Positions 1 to 10,486 of a stretch of DNA of 64,000 nt are shown piece after piece. This DNA is from DASUAS01 sp963720765 (GTDB taxonomy: Bacteria; Actinomycetota; Acidimicrobiia; IMCC26256; DASPTH01). Under the pieces are notes generated by a model, which did not search any database, was not told the DNA's origin, and worked only from the letters and a program-made list of their open reading frames with translations. Position numbers and translations under genes: made by a program. Location of the stretch: NCBI GenBank assembly GCA_963720765.1, contig CAVRGS010000005.1:62001-126000 (forward strand), given 5' to 3'. Within the stretch, counting starts at the first letter, position 1. Each line of letters begins with the position of its first letter.

Positions 1-595
1 TTCGCGGTCACTCGTCAGCTCGGCCCCGAGGTGGTGGTGCGCGACGCCGTGTCGGTCGACGCGCCCTTCGACGCGCGGCGCGACGCCAGGTGGCGCACCT
101 ACCGCTACACGATCGTCAACCGACCCGCACCCGACCCGTTCCTGGCCCGCACCGCGTGGTGGGTGCCGGAACCGCTCGATCTCTCGCTTGCTGCGTCTCG
201 GCGCCGATCCGTTCCTCGGCGAGCACGACTTCGCCACGTTCTGCAAGAAGCGGGCGCAGCCGTCGACGACCACGCGACGCGTGCTCGAGTCCACGTGGCA
301 CGACCTCGGCGACGGCGTGCTGCGCTTCGACATCACCGCCACCGCGTTCTGCTGGCAGATGGTGCGCTCGATCGTGGGCACGCTCGTCGACGTCGGAGTG
401 GGCAAGATCCGTCCCGGCGAGATCCTCGGCATCCTGCGCGCCCGCGACCGCAACGCGGCAGGAAGGGTAGGCGCACCTCAGGGACTGTGTCTCTGGGAAG
501 TCGGCTACTCGAGCGCGTCGCCACTGCGAGCATCTCGAAGTTCGCGTACGTGGGTGACGGTCAACTCCGAGATGTTCGTGAGTGGCAGTGGGTAG
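1..595 (+). CDS. truA: tRNA pseudouridine synthase A (TruA), 5'-truncated by window edge, one frameshift
   Basis: This is the C-terminal part of TruA, which makes pseudouridine at positions 38-40 of the tRNA anticodon arm. From base 1 the frame reads through the family motif RTYRYTIVN (about 91-117) to about base 182. It then continues one frame over with GEHDFATFCKK and the conserved end WQMVRSIVGTLVDVGVGKI. The catalytic Asp lies upstream of the window. Adding one CG at TCGCTTG (about 183-190) rejoins the two frames as SRLLRLGADPF. About 30 residues follow the usual family end (GLCLWEVGY). In many bacteria truA lies close to rplM-rpsI, as here. Confidence 0.85.
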   Translation, partial: SRSLVSSAPRWWCATPCRSTRPSTRGATPGGAPTATRSSTDPHPTRSWPAPRGGCRNRSISRLLRLGADPFLGEHDFATFCKKRAQPSTTTRRVLESTWHDLGDGVLRFDITATAFCWQMVRSIVGTLVDVGVGKIRPGEILGILRARDRNAAGRVGAPQGLCLWEVGYSSASPLRASRSSRTWVTVNSEMFVSGSG

Positions 596-1735
596 CGTTC
601 ACGTCGTGGCTGATGCCGTGCCCGAAGCAACCTTCGACAAGACGCGCCTCGCACGTCTGCGCGAGATGTACGCCGACGAGATCAACGGCGGCGCGCTGTT
701 CCGCGGCCTGGCCGAGTACGCGGACCCGTCGCGACGTGACGTGTTCCTCACGCTGGCCGCGGCGGAGGAACGTCATGCCGCGCACTGGGAGCAACTGCTG
801 CGCGAGGCCGGCGTCGAGCCGCGTACGCCACGCACTCCGTTCCGCGTGCGCGCGCTGTGCCTCCTCGCGCGCTTCCTCGGCACCGAAGCGGTGCTGCCGC
901 TGATGCTGCGCACCGAGGCCGCCGAGGCCGAGCGCTACCAATCCGACGTCGAGGCGACCGACGTCATGGCGCAGCAGGAACGGGCGGCCGGCCGCACGAT
1001 CGCCGCCATGCAGGGCATCCCCGAGGGCGGACGCATCGCGCGGCTCCGAGGGTCGACACCGCGCCGAGGTGGGCGGGGTGCTGCGCGCCGTGGTGTTCGG
1101 CGTGAACGACGGCCTGGTGTCGAACTTCTCCCTGGTGATGGGCGTCGCCGGCGGCACGAGCAACAACAGCGTCGTGCTGCTCGCCGGCATCGCCGGGTTG
1201 GTGGCCGGCGCGTTCTCGATGGCGTCGGGCGAGTGGATCTCGATCCGGTCGCAGCGCGAGCTCTACGAGAACGAGCTGCGCATCGAGCAGGAGGAGCTGC
1301 GCGCGTTCCCCGAGGAGGAGCGCGACGAGCTCGAGATGATCTACCGGGCCAAGGGGACTCTCGGTCGACGACGCGCGAGCCCTGGTCGAGACCCTGATGG
1401 ACCGCAACGACGTGGCACTCGACACGCTGGCGCGTGAGGAGCTGGGCCTCGACCCGCAGGCCCTCGGCTCGCCGTGGGTGGCCGCGAGCTCGTCGTTCGC
1501 CGCGTTCGCGCTCGGTGCCGTCCTTCCCGTCATCCCGTTCCTGTTCGGCAGCGGCACGTCGGCCACCGTCGTCGCCGCGGTGTTGTCGATCGTGGCGCTC
1601 TTCGGCGTCGGGGCGTCCACGTCGATCTTCACCGGTCGCCACGCCGGCCGCGCCGGTCTGCGCATGGCGCTCATCGGCGCGGTGGTCGCGGCGGTGACGT
1701 TCGGGATCGGCAGCGTGGTGGGCCAGGCGGTCTAG
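582..1735 (+). CDS. Ferritin-like domain/VIT1 (CCC1) membrane fusion, MbfA-like iron exporter, two frameshifts
   Basis: The N-terminal ~150 residues look like a rubrerythrin/ferritin-like helical bundle with Glu/His metal-ligand motifs (DEINGGALFRGLAEY and AAEERHAAHWEQ). A VIT1/CCC1 transporter domain follows, with the signature FGVNDGLVSNFSLVMGVAGG and five hydrophobic segments. This domain order matches MbfA-type membrane-bound ferritins, which export iron or manganese in other bacteria; substrate and direction here are inferred. Three frames are used, with junctions near 1050 and 1360. Adding CG at each (CTCCGAGG, GGACTCTCGG) restores the frame and gives 385 residues. The start is a GTG; nearby GTGs at 588 and 606 are alternatives. 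It overlaps the truA stop and converges on the phosphodiesterase gene. Confidence 0.8.
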
Positions 1736-3232
1736 GCGGTCGACGTAGAGGAAGCTGTAGCCCTCGTCGCGCACCTCGACGCCTGCCTCGCGCAGCGCGA
1801 CGTCCCAGTCGCCGGTCACCGCGGGGTCGGTCTCCTGCATGCCGTGGTCGGCCACGAGCACGAACGCCGCGTCGGCGAACGCGCCGGCGCGCTCGACGGC
1901 CGCGAGCACCTCGCCGACTCGCGCGTCGGAGTCACGCACCGATGCCGCAGCGATCTCGGAGAACGGCCCTCCTTCGTGGAACGCGGAGTCGGTGAGCGTG
2001 AAGTTGCACCACATGAACCGAGGCAAGCGGATACGACTGGTCGCGGTAGTGGCCGCTCCAGATGCCGACAGCCTGCTCGGTGCCCATGTGGTCGACGACC
2101 GACGACCACGAGTAGTCCTTCGACGGGCGCACGAACCGCTCGGTCGTGTGCGGCAGACCCTCGGGCGAGTCCGGGATCGGTGGCACCTCGCCGCGACGGA
2201 AGAAGTCGAACGTGGAGTAGTCGGCGCCAACGTCGCACGGTTCGTTGACCGACGCGGTGAACGCGCCGGGCTCGGCGCGGTGGATGACCTCGTGCAGCGT
2301 CTCGACACCCGGCGTGAGGTGGTCCATCGCCCATGGCCACGTGGCCTGCGAGTTGGTGATCACCTGCTCGCCCTTCGCCCGGTCGAACCACGCGTTGTGG
2401 AGGATGCCGTGATGGCCGGGGAGGCGCGCGGTGAGGATCGAGGTGTGATTGGCCAGGGTGACGGTCGGGAAGCCCGGCCATCGCGCCCCACTCGTACGCG
2501 GTGCCCATCTCGATCAGGCGCGCCACGTTCGGCGCCTCGCCCGATGCCGCCATCGCGTACAGCACGTTGGGATTCACGCCGTCGAACAGGAAGCCGACGA
2601 CGTGACGCGGGCGGCCGGAGGTCGCGTCGAGCACGTCGTGGCGCACCACGCCGTCCTGATCCGCGAGGTGACGGCCGTGGTCGTCGGGCACGCAGCCGAG
2701 GAGCTCGGCGATGGTGGGCGCGACGTCGACCAGCCGAGCCGCACGCGGCACGAGGCGGTCGTTGCGCACGCCCTTGCCTGCGATCACGAACGGCGCCCGC
2801 GCTTGCACGATGCCCAGGGAGCCGTGCTCACCCCGGTGCCCACCCTGGTCCTCCCAGTTGTGGGCGGCGGAGTGCAGCACGCACAGGTCGGGCGCGGCGG
2901 GATGGTCGAAGAGCTGCGCCACGTGGTCGAACGCGTACGGGATACGAGTTGGTGTCGCGTGGCGGGTGCGGATCGGCGCGCTCGGCGTCGAGGCCCACGA
3001 GGCGGTCGGGCGACTGGTCGGCGAGCGGGTCGGTACCGGTCACGCCCGTCCGCTCGTAGCCGTCGGGGCCGGGACCGGTGCGCCGGAACGTGACGGTGCC
3101 CTGGGCACTCGCCACCTCGTACGCATCGACGTCGGCGTCGGCGCCGGGGTCGACGCGCCGCGCCACCATGTCGACGATGGGCGCCAACCGTGCGTCGAGC
3201 AGCACATCGAGCGCGCGGTCGAGATCGCTCAT
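1732..3232 (-). CDS. Alkaline phosphatase superfamily protein (nucleotide pyrophosphatase/phosphodiesterase type), several frameshifts
   Basis: The central and C-terminal parts show type I phosphodiesterase/nucleotide pyrophosphatase motifs: LFDGVNPN (metal Asp), a PTVTLANHTS nucleophile region near 2470, and VADHGM metal ligands. The N-terminal ~250 residues carry RGEHGSLG and DVAPTIAELLG, which resemble the C-terminal part of other phosphatases of the superfamily, so the protein may have two phosphatase-like halves. Frame junctions lie near 2935, 2475, 2030 and 1745; each is repaired by one added CG. With the last repair the gene ends at a TAG at 1734-1732, overlapping the stop of the converging VIT1 gene, and is 502 residues long. 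The chosen start is the ATG before SDLDRALD. Substrate unknown. Confidence 0.7.
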
Positions 3233-3260
3233 CCCGCGAACGCTACCCACCCCGTGTGCA

Positions 3261-3306
3261 GGGTTGCGTCACTTGACGTCGCTCAACGCTGTCAGGTGAC
3301 GCACCC
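3261..3306. terminator. Imperfect 16-bp inverted repeat between two minus-strand genes
   Basis: The arm at 3261-3277 (GGGTTGCGTCACTTGAC) pairs with the arm at 3291-3306 (GTCAGGTGACGCACCC), with one bulge and one mismatch and a 13-base loop. It lies just past the stop of the sugar dehydrogenase and before the start of the phosphodiesterase on the minus strand. There is no T-run, so it is a hairpin of the U-less kind often seen in high-GC actinobacteria. It could equally be an operator for the downstream gene. Confidence 0.5.
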
Positions 3307-3326
3307 TCGTGCAGCGTGGTGGGGGA

Positions 3327-4504
3327 TCAGGTGGGGGTGACCCGCCAGATCGCGCCGGCGCCGTTGGCGCCGTCGGTCACGACGTACAGCGCGCCGTCGG
3401 GACCCTGCACCGCCGAACGCAGTCGCACGCCGCGGGCCAGCGCGGTGACCGGCGGTGCGCTGAGCGCGGTGCCGGCGTTGTTCAGGTGCATCACGAGCAG
3501 CCGCTGCCCGACGTCGGGACTGCCGTCGAGACAGGCCACGACGAGCGCACCGTTCCAGTTCTTCCACTGTGCGCCCGACAGGAACGTGCCGCCCGACGGC
3601 GCGACCGTCACCCCTCCTGACTGCCACACCGGCGTCATCGTGTTGCCAGGCTCGAGCGACGGGTCGGTCATCGGCTTCGACTGGTCGTACCCACCGGAAC
3701 CGTTGTTCGGGTTCCACCCGCCGTTGGCGCCGGCGACGAGCTTGTTCACCTCGTCGTTGACATCGGGTCCGTGTTCGATGGAGTACGGGTCGTTGGACCC
3801 AGGGCGGAACGCAACGCCTTGCGGGTTGCGGTGACCGCGCGTGTACCAGCGTGCGCCGGACGGGTTCCCGGGCCACGGGTTGCCGTCCTGGTCGATCCGC
3901 AGCGTCTTGCCACGCGAGCCCCGAGGTCGACTGCGGCGCGGTCGCGGAGCCACCGTCTCCCGTGGTCACGAACAGCGCGCCCGTCCCGGGTTGGAAGCGC
4001 ACGCGGCACCCGTTGTGGAACGTCGCATGGGGGAGGCCGGTGACGATCGGCGTCCAGTTGGAGAGCGAGGCGTCGGGTGGCGGCGAAGTAGTCGACGTCG
4101 AAGCGCGCCACCCGGTTGTCGGTGGACGTCGAGTAGCAGACGAAGGCGCGGCGGTTGGTCGAACCGTCGAATCCGGGGCTCAGCGCGATGCCCATCAGCC
4201 CGCCCTCGCCAGACGGGTCGAAGGCGCCGTCGAACTGGGACACCGTGCCCATCGGACGGGCGGGGTCGGTGTTCCCGAACCGAGCGAGGATCGCCCCGGA
4301 GTCGTTCTCGGTGTAGATGGGCGCCAGCCACCCCTGGGGGAAGGCGATGTCCCAGATCTTGCTGCGCCCGGTGACCCAGGTGTCGAGGGTGACGAGGCCC
4401 GGCGCCCCCGGCTCGGCCGGTGGGAAGGAACAGGCGGTGGCGATGCCGGCGACGAGGAGCGCGGCCGCGAGGCCACGAACGAGGGGACGCACGGTTCGGC
4501 TCAT
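3327..4504 (-). CDS. PQQ-dependent sugar (glucose/sorbosone-type) dehydrogenase, lipoprotein, two frameshifts
   Basis: Family features of soluble PQQ-type sugar dehydrogenases (GSDH beta-propeller) are visible: GGLMGIALSPGFDGS, GALFVTTGDGG, NPQGVAFRPGS, GPDVNDEVN and GPDGALYVVTDG. The N-terminus is a signal sequence ending in a lipobox-like GIATAC, suggesting a membrane-anchored exported lipoprotein. Substrate and use of PQQ are inferred. Junctions near 4070 (CCCGACG) and 3915 (CTCGCGTGG) are each repaired by one CG, giving 393 residues, the usual size. It is transcribed away from rplM and sits upstream of the phosphodiesterase gene. Confidence 0.8.
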
Positions 4505-4604
4505 GGGTGACCTGCCTGGGAGTGTGGGGGCGACCCCAGTATCGGCCCCGGGACGTCTCGGCCTGTAGCGGGCCGCGCACCTGCCGACCTGCCGGCGGCC
4601 CCGA

Positions 4605-4634
4605 TTGCTGGACGACCCGCCCGCGGACTAGATT
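4605..4634 (+). promoter_or_regulatory. Candidate rplM-rpsI promoter
   Basis: The 205-base divergent region between the dehydrogenase and rplM contains TTGCTG at 4605-4610 and TAGATT at 4629-4634 with an 18-base spacer, a reasonable housekeeping-type promoter 75 bases before the rplM start. This is pattern matching only. Confidence 0.45.
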
Positions 4635-4709
4635 GTCCCTCCGCGTCCGACGCCGGTCCGGCATCCCAGACCAGGTTGCGACGCCTCCGCAATTCTTCGT
4701 GAGGATCCG

Positions 4710-5159
4710 TTGCGCACGTTCACCCCGAAACCCGCTGACATCAACCGCGCCTGGCACGTGATCGACGCCGAGGGCCAGGTGCTGGGCAAGGTGGCCACCG
4801 AGGTGGCGAACCTCCTGCGCGGGAAGCACAAGCCGATCTGGGCACCCCACGTCGACACCGGCGACCACGTGATCGTGGTCAACGCGGCCAAGCTCGACAT
4901 CAGCGCCCGCAAGCTCGCCGACAAGCAGTACCACCGGCACTCGGGCTACCCGGGCGGTCTCACCACCGAGTCGCTCGAGCACCTCCTGGCCCGTGACCCC
5001 GAGCGCGTCGTGCGCCTCGCGGTGCGAGGCATGTTGCCGAAGAACCGCCTCGGGCGGGCGATGATCCGCAAGCTGCGGGTCTACGCCGGCCCCACCCACC
5101 CGCACATCGCCCAGCAGCCGCAGCCCCGGGCGCTGGCGTCGAAGCGTCCGGCATCGTGA
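4710..5159 (+). CDS. rplM: 50S ribosomal protein L13
   Basis: A full-length L13, a component of the large ribosomal subunit. Conserved stretches include WHVIDAEGQVLGKVATEVA, HVDTGDHVIVVNA, YHRHSGYPGGL and AVRGMLPKNRLGRAM. The frame is intact (149 residues). Translation most likely starts at the TTG at 4710 (RTFTPKPADINRAW), with GTGAGG just upstream. The partner rpsI follows after 40 bases, the standard L13-S9 operon. Confidence 0.97.
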   Translation: MRTFTPKPADINRAWHVIDAEGQVLGKVATEVANLLRGKHKPIWAPHVDTGDHVIVVNAAKLDISARKLADKQYHRHSGYPGGLTTESLEHLLARDPERVVRLAVRGMLPKNRLGRAMIRKLRVYAGPTHPHIAQQPQPRALASKRPAS

Positions 5160-5199
5160 TGACCCGTTCTGCTTCGTTGCATCTCCTCGAGGAGCACTA

Positions 5200-5592
5200 G
5201 TGCCCAAGCCTCTCATCCAGAGCACCGGTCGCCGCAAAGAGGCCGTTGCCCGCGTTCGCCTGCGTCCCGGTTCTGGCGTGATCACCGTGAACGGCCGTCC
5301 GTTCGAGCAGTACTTCCCGATCCTCACCCACCGAGTGGTCGCGCTCGAGCCGCTGCGCCTCACGCAGACCGCCGACGTGTACGACGTCGACGCCACGCTC
5401 GACGGCGGCGGCGTGAGCGGCCAGGCCGGCGCCCTCCGGCTCGGCATCGCCCGGGCGCTCATCGCGCTCGACGAAGAAGCCCGTCCCGGGCTCAAGAAGG
5501 CCGGACTGCTCACCCGTGACGCGCGGGAGAAGGAACGGCGCAAGTACGGCCTCAAGAAGGCCCGCAAGGCACCGCAGTACTCGAAGCGCTAG
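5200..5592 (+). CDS. rpsI: 30S ribosomal protein S9
   Basis: An intact S9 of 130 residues, a component of the small ribosomal subunit. The start STGRRKEAVARVRLRPGSG, the central GGGVSGQAGALRLGIARAL and the basic C-terminal tail ending in SKR, which in the family reaches the P-site tRNA, are all present. GTG start at 5200 with GAGGAG upstream. Second gene of the rplM-rpsI operon. Confidence 0.97.
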   Translation: MPKPLIQSTGRRKEAVARVRLRPGSGVITVNGRPFEQYFPILTHRVVALEPLRLTQTADVYDVDATLDGGGVSGQAGALRLGIARALIALDEEARPGLKKAGLLTRDAREKERRKYGLKKARKAPQYSKR

Positions 5593-5622
5593 GCGCGTCC
5601 TCCACCACGACATGAGCCCGAC

Positions 5623-6981
5623 ATGACGTTGCGATTCGGCACCGACGGGGTGCGCGGCGTCGCCAACGTGGAGCTCACGTCGGAGCTGGTCACCGCGCTC
5701 GGTCGCGCCGCGGCGCGCGTCCTCGGGAGCGACGAACCGTTCGTGATCGGCCGTGACACGCGCCGCTCGGGCCCGATGCTCGAGGCCGCGCTGGTCGCAG
5801 GTCTCTGCGCGGAAGGCGCCGACGTCATGCTCGCGGGCGTGCTGCCCACACCCGGCGTGGCCCACGCGGCGCGTGAGCGCGGCGCCCCCGCGGCCGTGAT
5901 CTCGGCCAGTCACAACCCCTTTGCCGACAACGGCATCAAGTTGTTCGCGCCCGGTGGTCGCAAGATCCCCGAGCCGCTCGAGCGTGAGGTGGAACAGGAG
6001 CTGCGCGCGCTCGCGGTCTCCCAGCCCGAGCCCGGACCCGAGGGCTTCGGGGTCGGCGTGTCGAGCGAACACCGCACTGCGCTCGACGACTACGTCGCCA
6101 TGCTCGTCGACTCGCTGCAGGGGCGCCAGCTCACCCATCTGCACGTGGTGCTCGATTGCGGCAACGGCGCCGCGTTCCGAGCCGCGCCCACCGCGCTGCG
6201 CGCTCTCGGGGCGACGGTCGACGTGATCCACGCATCGCCCGACGGCGTCAACATCAACGCCGGTTGCGGTTCGACCCATCCCCAGCAGCTCCAGGAAGCC
6301 GTGCTCGTCTCCCGGGCCGACGTCGGCCTCGCGTTCGACGGCGATGCCGACCGCATGATCGCGGTCGACGAACGCGGACAGCTCGTCGACGGCGACGAGA
6401 TCCTCGCCATCGCGGCGATCGACCTCCACGATCGCACCCTGCTGCGCGGCAACGCGATCGTCGCCACCGTGATGTCGAACATGGGACTGCGGCGCGCGCT
6501 CGAGCCCTACGGCATCACCGTGATCGAGACCCCCGTCGGCGACCGGAACGTGCTCGACGTGCTCGAGCAGCGGAACCTCGCGCTCGGTGGCGAGCAGTCG
6601 GGCCACGTGATCTACGCCGATCACGCCACCACCGGCGACGGCACCCTCACCGGCATCTTCCTGCTCGACACCATGGCCCGGCGGGGGCGCAAGCTGTCGG
6701 AGCTGGCATCGGTGGTCACCCGGGTGCCACAGGTGCTGCGCAACGTGGCGGTCGAGCGGGCCGACGCGCTGGCTCGTGACGCGGCGTTCTGGAGCCGGGT
6801 GCGTGACGTGGACGAGGAACTGGGTGACGACGGCCGGGTGTTGGTGCGCCCGTCGGGCACCGAACCGCTGGTGCGGGTGATGGTGGAAGCGACCGATCCC
6901 GAAGCAGCCGAGGCCACGGCGGAACGGCTGGTCGACCTGGTGGAGCACGCGGCGGCGCGGTCCGCCCCGGCTCGTCTGTAG
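5623..6981 (+). CDS. glmM: Phosphoglucosamine mutase
   Basis: GlmM converts glucosamine-6-phosphate to glucosamine-1-phosphate for UDP-GlcNAc and peptidoglycan synthesis. The active-site serine loop ISASHNPFADNGIK (Ser at about residue 96), the metal loop FDGDADRM (about 238) and the C-terminal phosphate-binding loop VRPSGTEPLVRVM (about 408) are all present. The frame is intact, 452 residues, normal for the family. It lies 31 bases after rpsI and 12 bases before the glmS-like gene, so the two amino-sugar steps are neighbours and probably co-transcribed. Confidence 0.96.
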   Translation: MTLRFGTDGVRGVANVELTSELVTALGRAAARVLGSDEPFVIGRDTRRSGPMLEAALVAGLCAEGADVMLAGVLPTPGVAHAARERGAPAAVISASHNPFADNGIKLFAPGGRKIPEPLEREVEQELRALAVSQPEPGPEGFGVGVSSEHRTALDDYVAMLVDSLQGRQLTHLHVVLDCGNGAAFRAAPTALRALGATVDVIHASPDGVNINAGCGSTHPQQLQEAVLVSRADVGLAFDGDADRMIAVDERGQLVDGDEILAIAAIDLHDRTLLRGNAIVATVMSNMGLRRALEPYGITVIETPVGDRNVLDVLEQRNLALGGEQSGHVIYADHATTGDGTLTGIFLLDTMARRGRKLSELASVVTRVPQVLRNVAVERADALARDAAFWSRVRDVDEELGDDGRVLVRPSGTEPLVRVMVEATDPEAAEATAERLVDLVEHAAARSAPARL

Positions 6982-6992
6982 AATTTCGCCTC

Positions 6993-9900
6993 ATGTGTGG
7001 GATCGTGGGCGTCGTCCGCCGGCGCGCGACGCGCCCGGTGCCCGATGCCGCCGCGCTGGTCAAGGACCTCGACCGTGCCCTCGCGGGCTTCGGGACGATC
7101 GGGAACGCCCTGGACGACGGTGGCGCCGCGGATGGCGCAGACCTCACCGGTCGTCTGCTCGCGACGGCGAGCGCCGTCGAGGTGGTCGATGCCGCGCTCC
7201 GCGGAGTGCCGGGAGTGCGTGCCCTGCTCGGTGATCCTCAGGCCGCGCTGCTGTTGGCCGACCGGGTCGAACAGCTGACCCTTCGGTTCGACGCCCTGGA
7301 GCGCGACCTCGACGACGGTCTGGGCGCCGAGCTCGCCGTGGCCGAGCTCGAACGCGTCAACGCCGCGCTCGGTGCGCGCACGCGACGCGGTGTGGGCCGT
7401 CGGTCGCGACCGTCTGCGCACCGCCCGGGAGGTCGCCGCGCTCGCCGGGGCCGATCCGTCGGTTGCGGCGCTCGAGGCGTTCCACTCGGTGCAGGTGGCG
7501 TTGTCGGCCATCGACCGGCTCGAGGTGCGCGGCCGCGACTCGGCCGGGCTCCACCTGCTCGTACGTCACCACGGCCTCGACCTCGACGAGCCGGCCATCG
7601 GTCGGCTGATCGACGCGCGCGCGGCCGACCCGTTGTTCGGTTCGGGGTCGGTGCGCGCCACCGACCGCGAGCTCGCCTTCGTCTACAAGGCCGCGGCCGA
7701 GATCGGTGAGCTCGGCGACAACACCGCGGTGCTGCGCAGCGCGATCCGCGACGATGCGTTGCTGCACCTCGCGCTCGCCCACGACGCCGCCGAGGTCATG
7801 GTGCTCGGGCACACGCGCTGGGCGAGCGTCGGCATCATCTCCGAGGCCAACGCGCACCCGCTCAACCACGAGGAGCTCGACGGTCAGGCGCGCCCCTACG
7901 TGGTGGGCGCGCTCAACGGCGACGTCGACAACTACGCCGACCTCAAGGCGCTCGAAGGTCTGCAGGTGCCGGCCGAGATCACCACCGACGCCAAGGTGAT
8001 CCCCGCGCTCGTCGCTCGCCGCATCGAGAGCGGCGCCGACAGTGGAAGACGCCTTCCGCACGACCGTGTCGGAGCTCGCGGGCTCGATGGGCATCGCGGC
8101 CCAGACCGCCGCCGCGCCCGACCGCCTGCTCCTGTCGCTCCGGGGCAGCGGCCAGGCCCTCTACGTCGGCATGGTCGAGGACGCCTACGTCGTCGCCAGC
8201 GAGCCCTACGGCCTGGTCGAGGAGACGCCCACCTACCTGCGCATGGACGGCGAGACCCCGGCCGATCCCGAGCGCGCCGCCGCCACTCGCGGCCAGGTGG
8301 TGGTGCTCGACGCGAACCAGGCGGGCACGCTCGCCGGCATCGAGCGATACGCGTTCGACGGCACGCCGCTGCCGGTGCACGAGGGCGAGCTGCAGCACGC
8401 CGAGATCACGACGCGCGACATCGACCGCGGCGAGTTCCCGCACTTCCTGCTCAAGGAGATCTCGGAGGCGCCGGCGTCGTTCCGCAAGACGCTGCGCGGC
8501 AAGGTGGTCGAGCGCGACGGCCGGTCTGACCGTCGCGCTGGGTACCGAGACACTGCCCGAGTCCGTGCGCGCTCGGCTGCGCGACGGCAGCATCCGCCGC
8601 GTCGTGGTGATCGGCCAGGGCACCGCCGCGATCGCGGGGCAGAGCCTCGCCGTCGTGCTCACTACGCTCGCCGACGACCACGTGCGTGCCGACGCCGTCG
8701 TCGCCACCGAGTTCAGTGGATTCCAGCTGCGCGACGACATGACCGACACGCTCGTGGTCGCGATCAGCCAGAGCGGCACCACCACCGACACCAACCGCAC
8801 GTCGGATCTCGCGCGTGCACGCGGCGCGGCGGTGCGTCGCGATCGTCAACCGCCGCAACAGCGACCTCGTCGACAAGGCCGACGGCGTGCTCTACACGTC
8901 CGACGGCCGCGACGTCGAGATGGCGGTGCCGTCGACGAAGGCGTTCTACGCGCAGATCGCCGCCGGGTACCTGCTCGCCATCGCCATCGCCGACGAGCTC
9001 GGAGCCAACGAGGTCGACTCGCCCGACGCCGGCGCGGTGCACGAGATCCTCGACGCGCTCCGGTCGCTGCCCGACGCGATGACACGCGTGCTCACGTTGC
9101 AGTCGACCATCGCCGGCATCGCGCAGCGGCACGCCGTGTCCCGCCGCTACTGGGCGGTGGTCGGCAACGGTCGCAATCGCATCGCTGCGGCCGAGGTGCG
9201 GGTGAAGGCGTCGGAGCTCTGCTACAAGTCGATCTCGTTCGACTCCACCGAGGACAAGAAGCACATCGACCTCTCGGCCGAGCCGTTGGTGCTCGTCTGC
9301 GCGGCGGGGCTGCAGGGTTCCAACGCCGACGACGTGGCCAAGGAGATCGCGATCTACCGGGCGCACCGGGCCGCGCCGATCGTGATCGCCACCGAGGGCG
9401 AACGCCGCTTCGGCGCCGCGCTCGAGACCATCGGGGTGCCCGCGGTCCACCCCGACGTCGCGTTCGTGCTCTCGGCCATGGCCGGCCACCTCTTCGGGTA
9501 CGAAGCCGCCCTCGCCATCGACACGTCGGCGCGTCCACTGCGCGAGGTGCGCGCCGCGGTGGCGGCGGTGGTGTCGAACTCGGCCCTCGACCCGTCGTCG
9601 GGCGACGATCTGTTGGTGCGCCTCGGTCCGACGATCGAAGGGGCCGCGGCGACGTTCCTCGACGGGCTGCGCGTCGGCAGCTACGACGGCGACCTCGAGG
9701 CCGGCACCGCGGTGCGCATCACGTCGCTGCTGCGGTACGCGACCGGACTGCTCCCGCTCGACGTGTACCAGATCGAGCACGGCGCGGTCGGCACACCGAG
9801 CCGCGTCGTGGAAGACCTCACCGCCGCGCTCACGGCCGGCATCGAAGAGCTCACCCGACCGGTCGACGCGATCAAGCACCAGGCCAAGACGGTCACGGTC

Positions 9901-10482
9901 GGCATCTCCCGCTCCGACGAAGAGCTGTTGCAGGTCACCCTGGCCCGCGAAGTGCTGGCGGCGGGTGCGGCGCGCGACGCGCTCAGCTACCGCGCGCTTC
10001 GCACGCTCGTGGCGCTCGACCCCGCGGTCGAGCAGATCATGGGCTTCACCCGCTACCGCATCGAGGGAGATCTCGCCGGGGACGACGCCACCGTCCACGT
10101 CGTCGACCGCGGTGGCATCTCGGTCGAACTGCGCTCCCGCACCGACGACGACCCGCGCTTGCTCGGTACCAAGCACCGAGTGGCGACCCAGCGCGAGGTC
10201 ACGGTCGCGCGTGGTCGCCGCGACGGCCGCACGATGGTGATCGTCCCCGAGGTGAAGGACAACGTCACCGTCGGTCTCACCCTGCTGCACGCGCGCTTCG
10301 CTCCGCACCTTCCTGCGGAGGTCGCCCGCACCGTGCTGCAGGGCTACCAGGGTCGGTACGGGGCGCTGCGCGACGCGGTCACCGAGACCACGCCCACGTT
10401 CGACGACGCGCGGCTCGCCACCTTCGACCTCGTCGACCTGCTCACCGAACCTGTGAACGTCCTCGCCGATCGTTGGCGGTGA
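6993..10482 (+). CDS. glmS: Enlarged GlmS-type glutamine-fructose-6-phosphate aminotransferase (~1165 residues), four frameshifts
   Basis: GlmS makes glucosamine-6-phosphate from fructose-6-phosphate and glutamine. The start MCGIVGVV carries the N-terminal nucleophile Cys. The next glutaminase motif, RLEVRGRDSAG, comes only at about residue 176, so a helical insert of ~150 residues splits the domain. GHTRWASVG, AHPLNHEEL and ALNGDVDNY follow, then the hinge LLKEISEAP. Two SIS domains come next (ISQSGTTTDT; VPSTKAFYAQ; RVKASELCYKS), then AIKHQAKTVTVG, similar to the usual PRNLAKSVTVE. About 200 further residues have no counterpart in the ~610-residue standard enzyme. Junctions near 7372, 8041, 8527 and 8830 are each repaired by one CG/GC, giving 1165 residues. 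Position after glmM supports the role; several catalytic-loop residues deviate. Confidence 0.8.
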
Positions 10483-10486
10483 CGAC

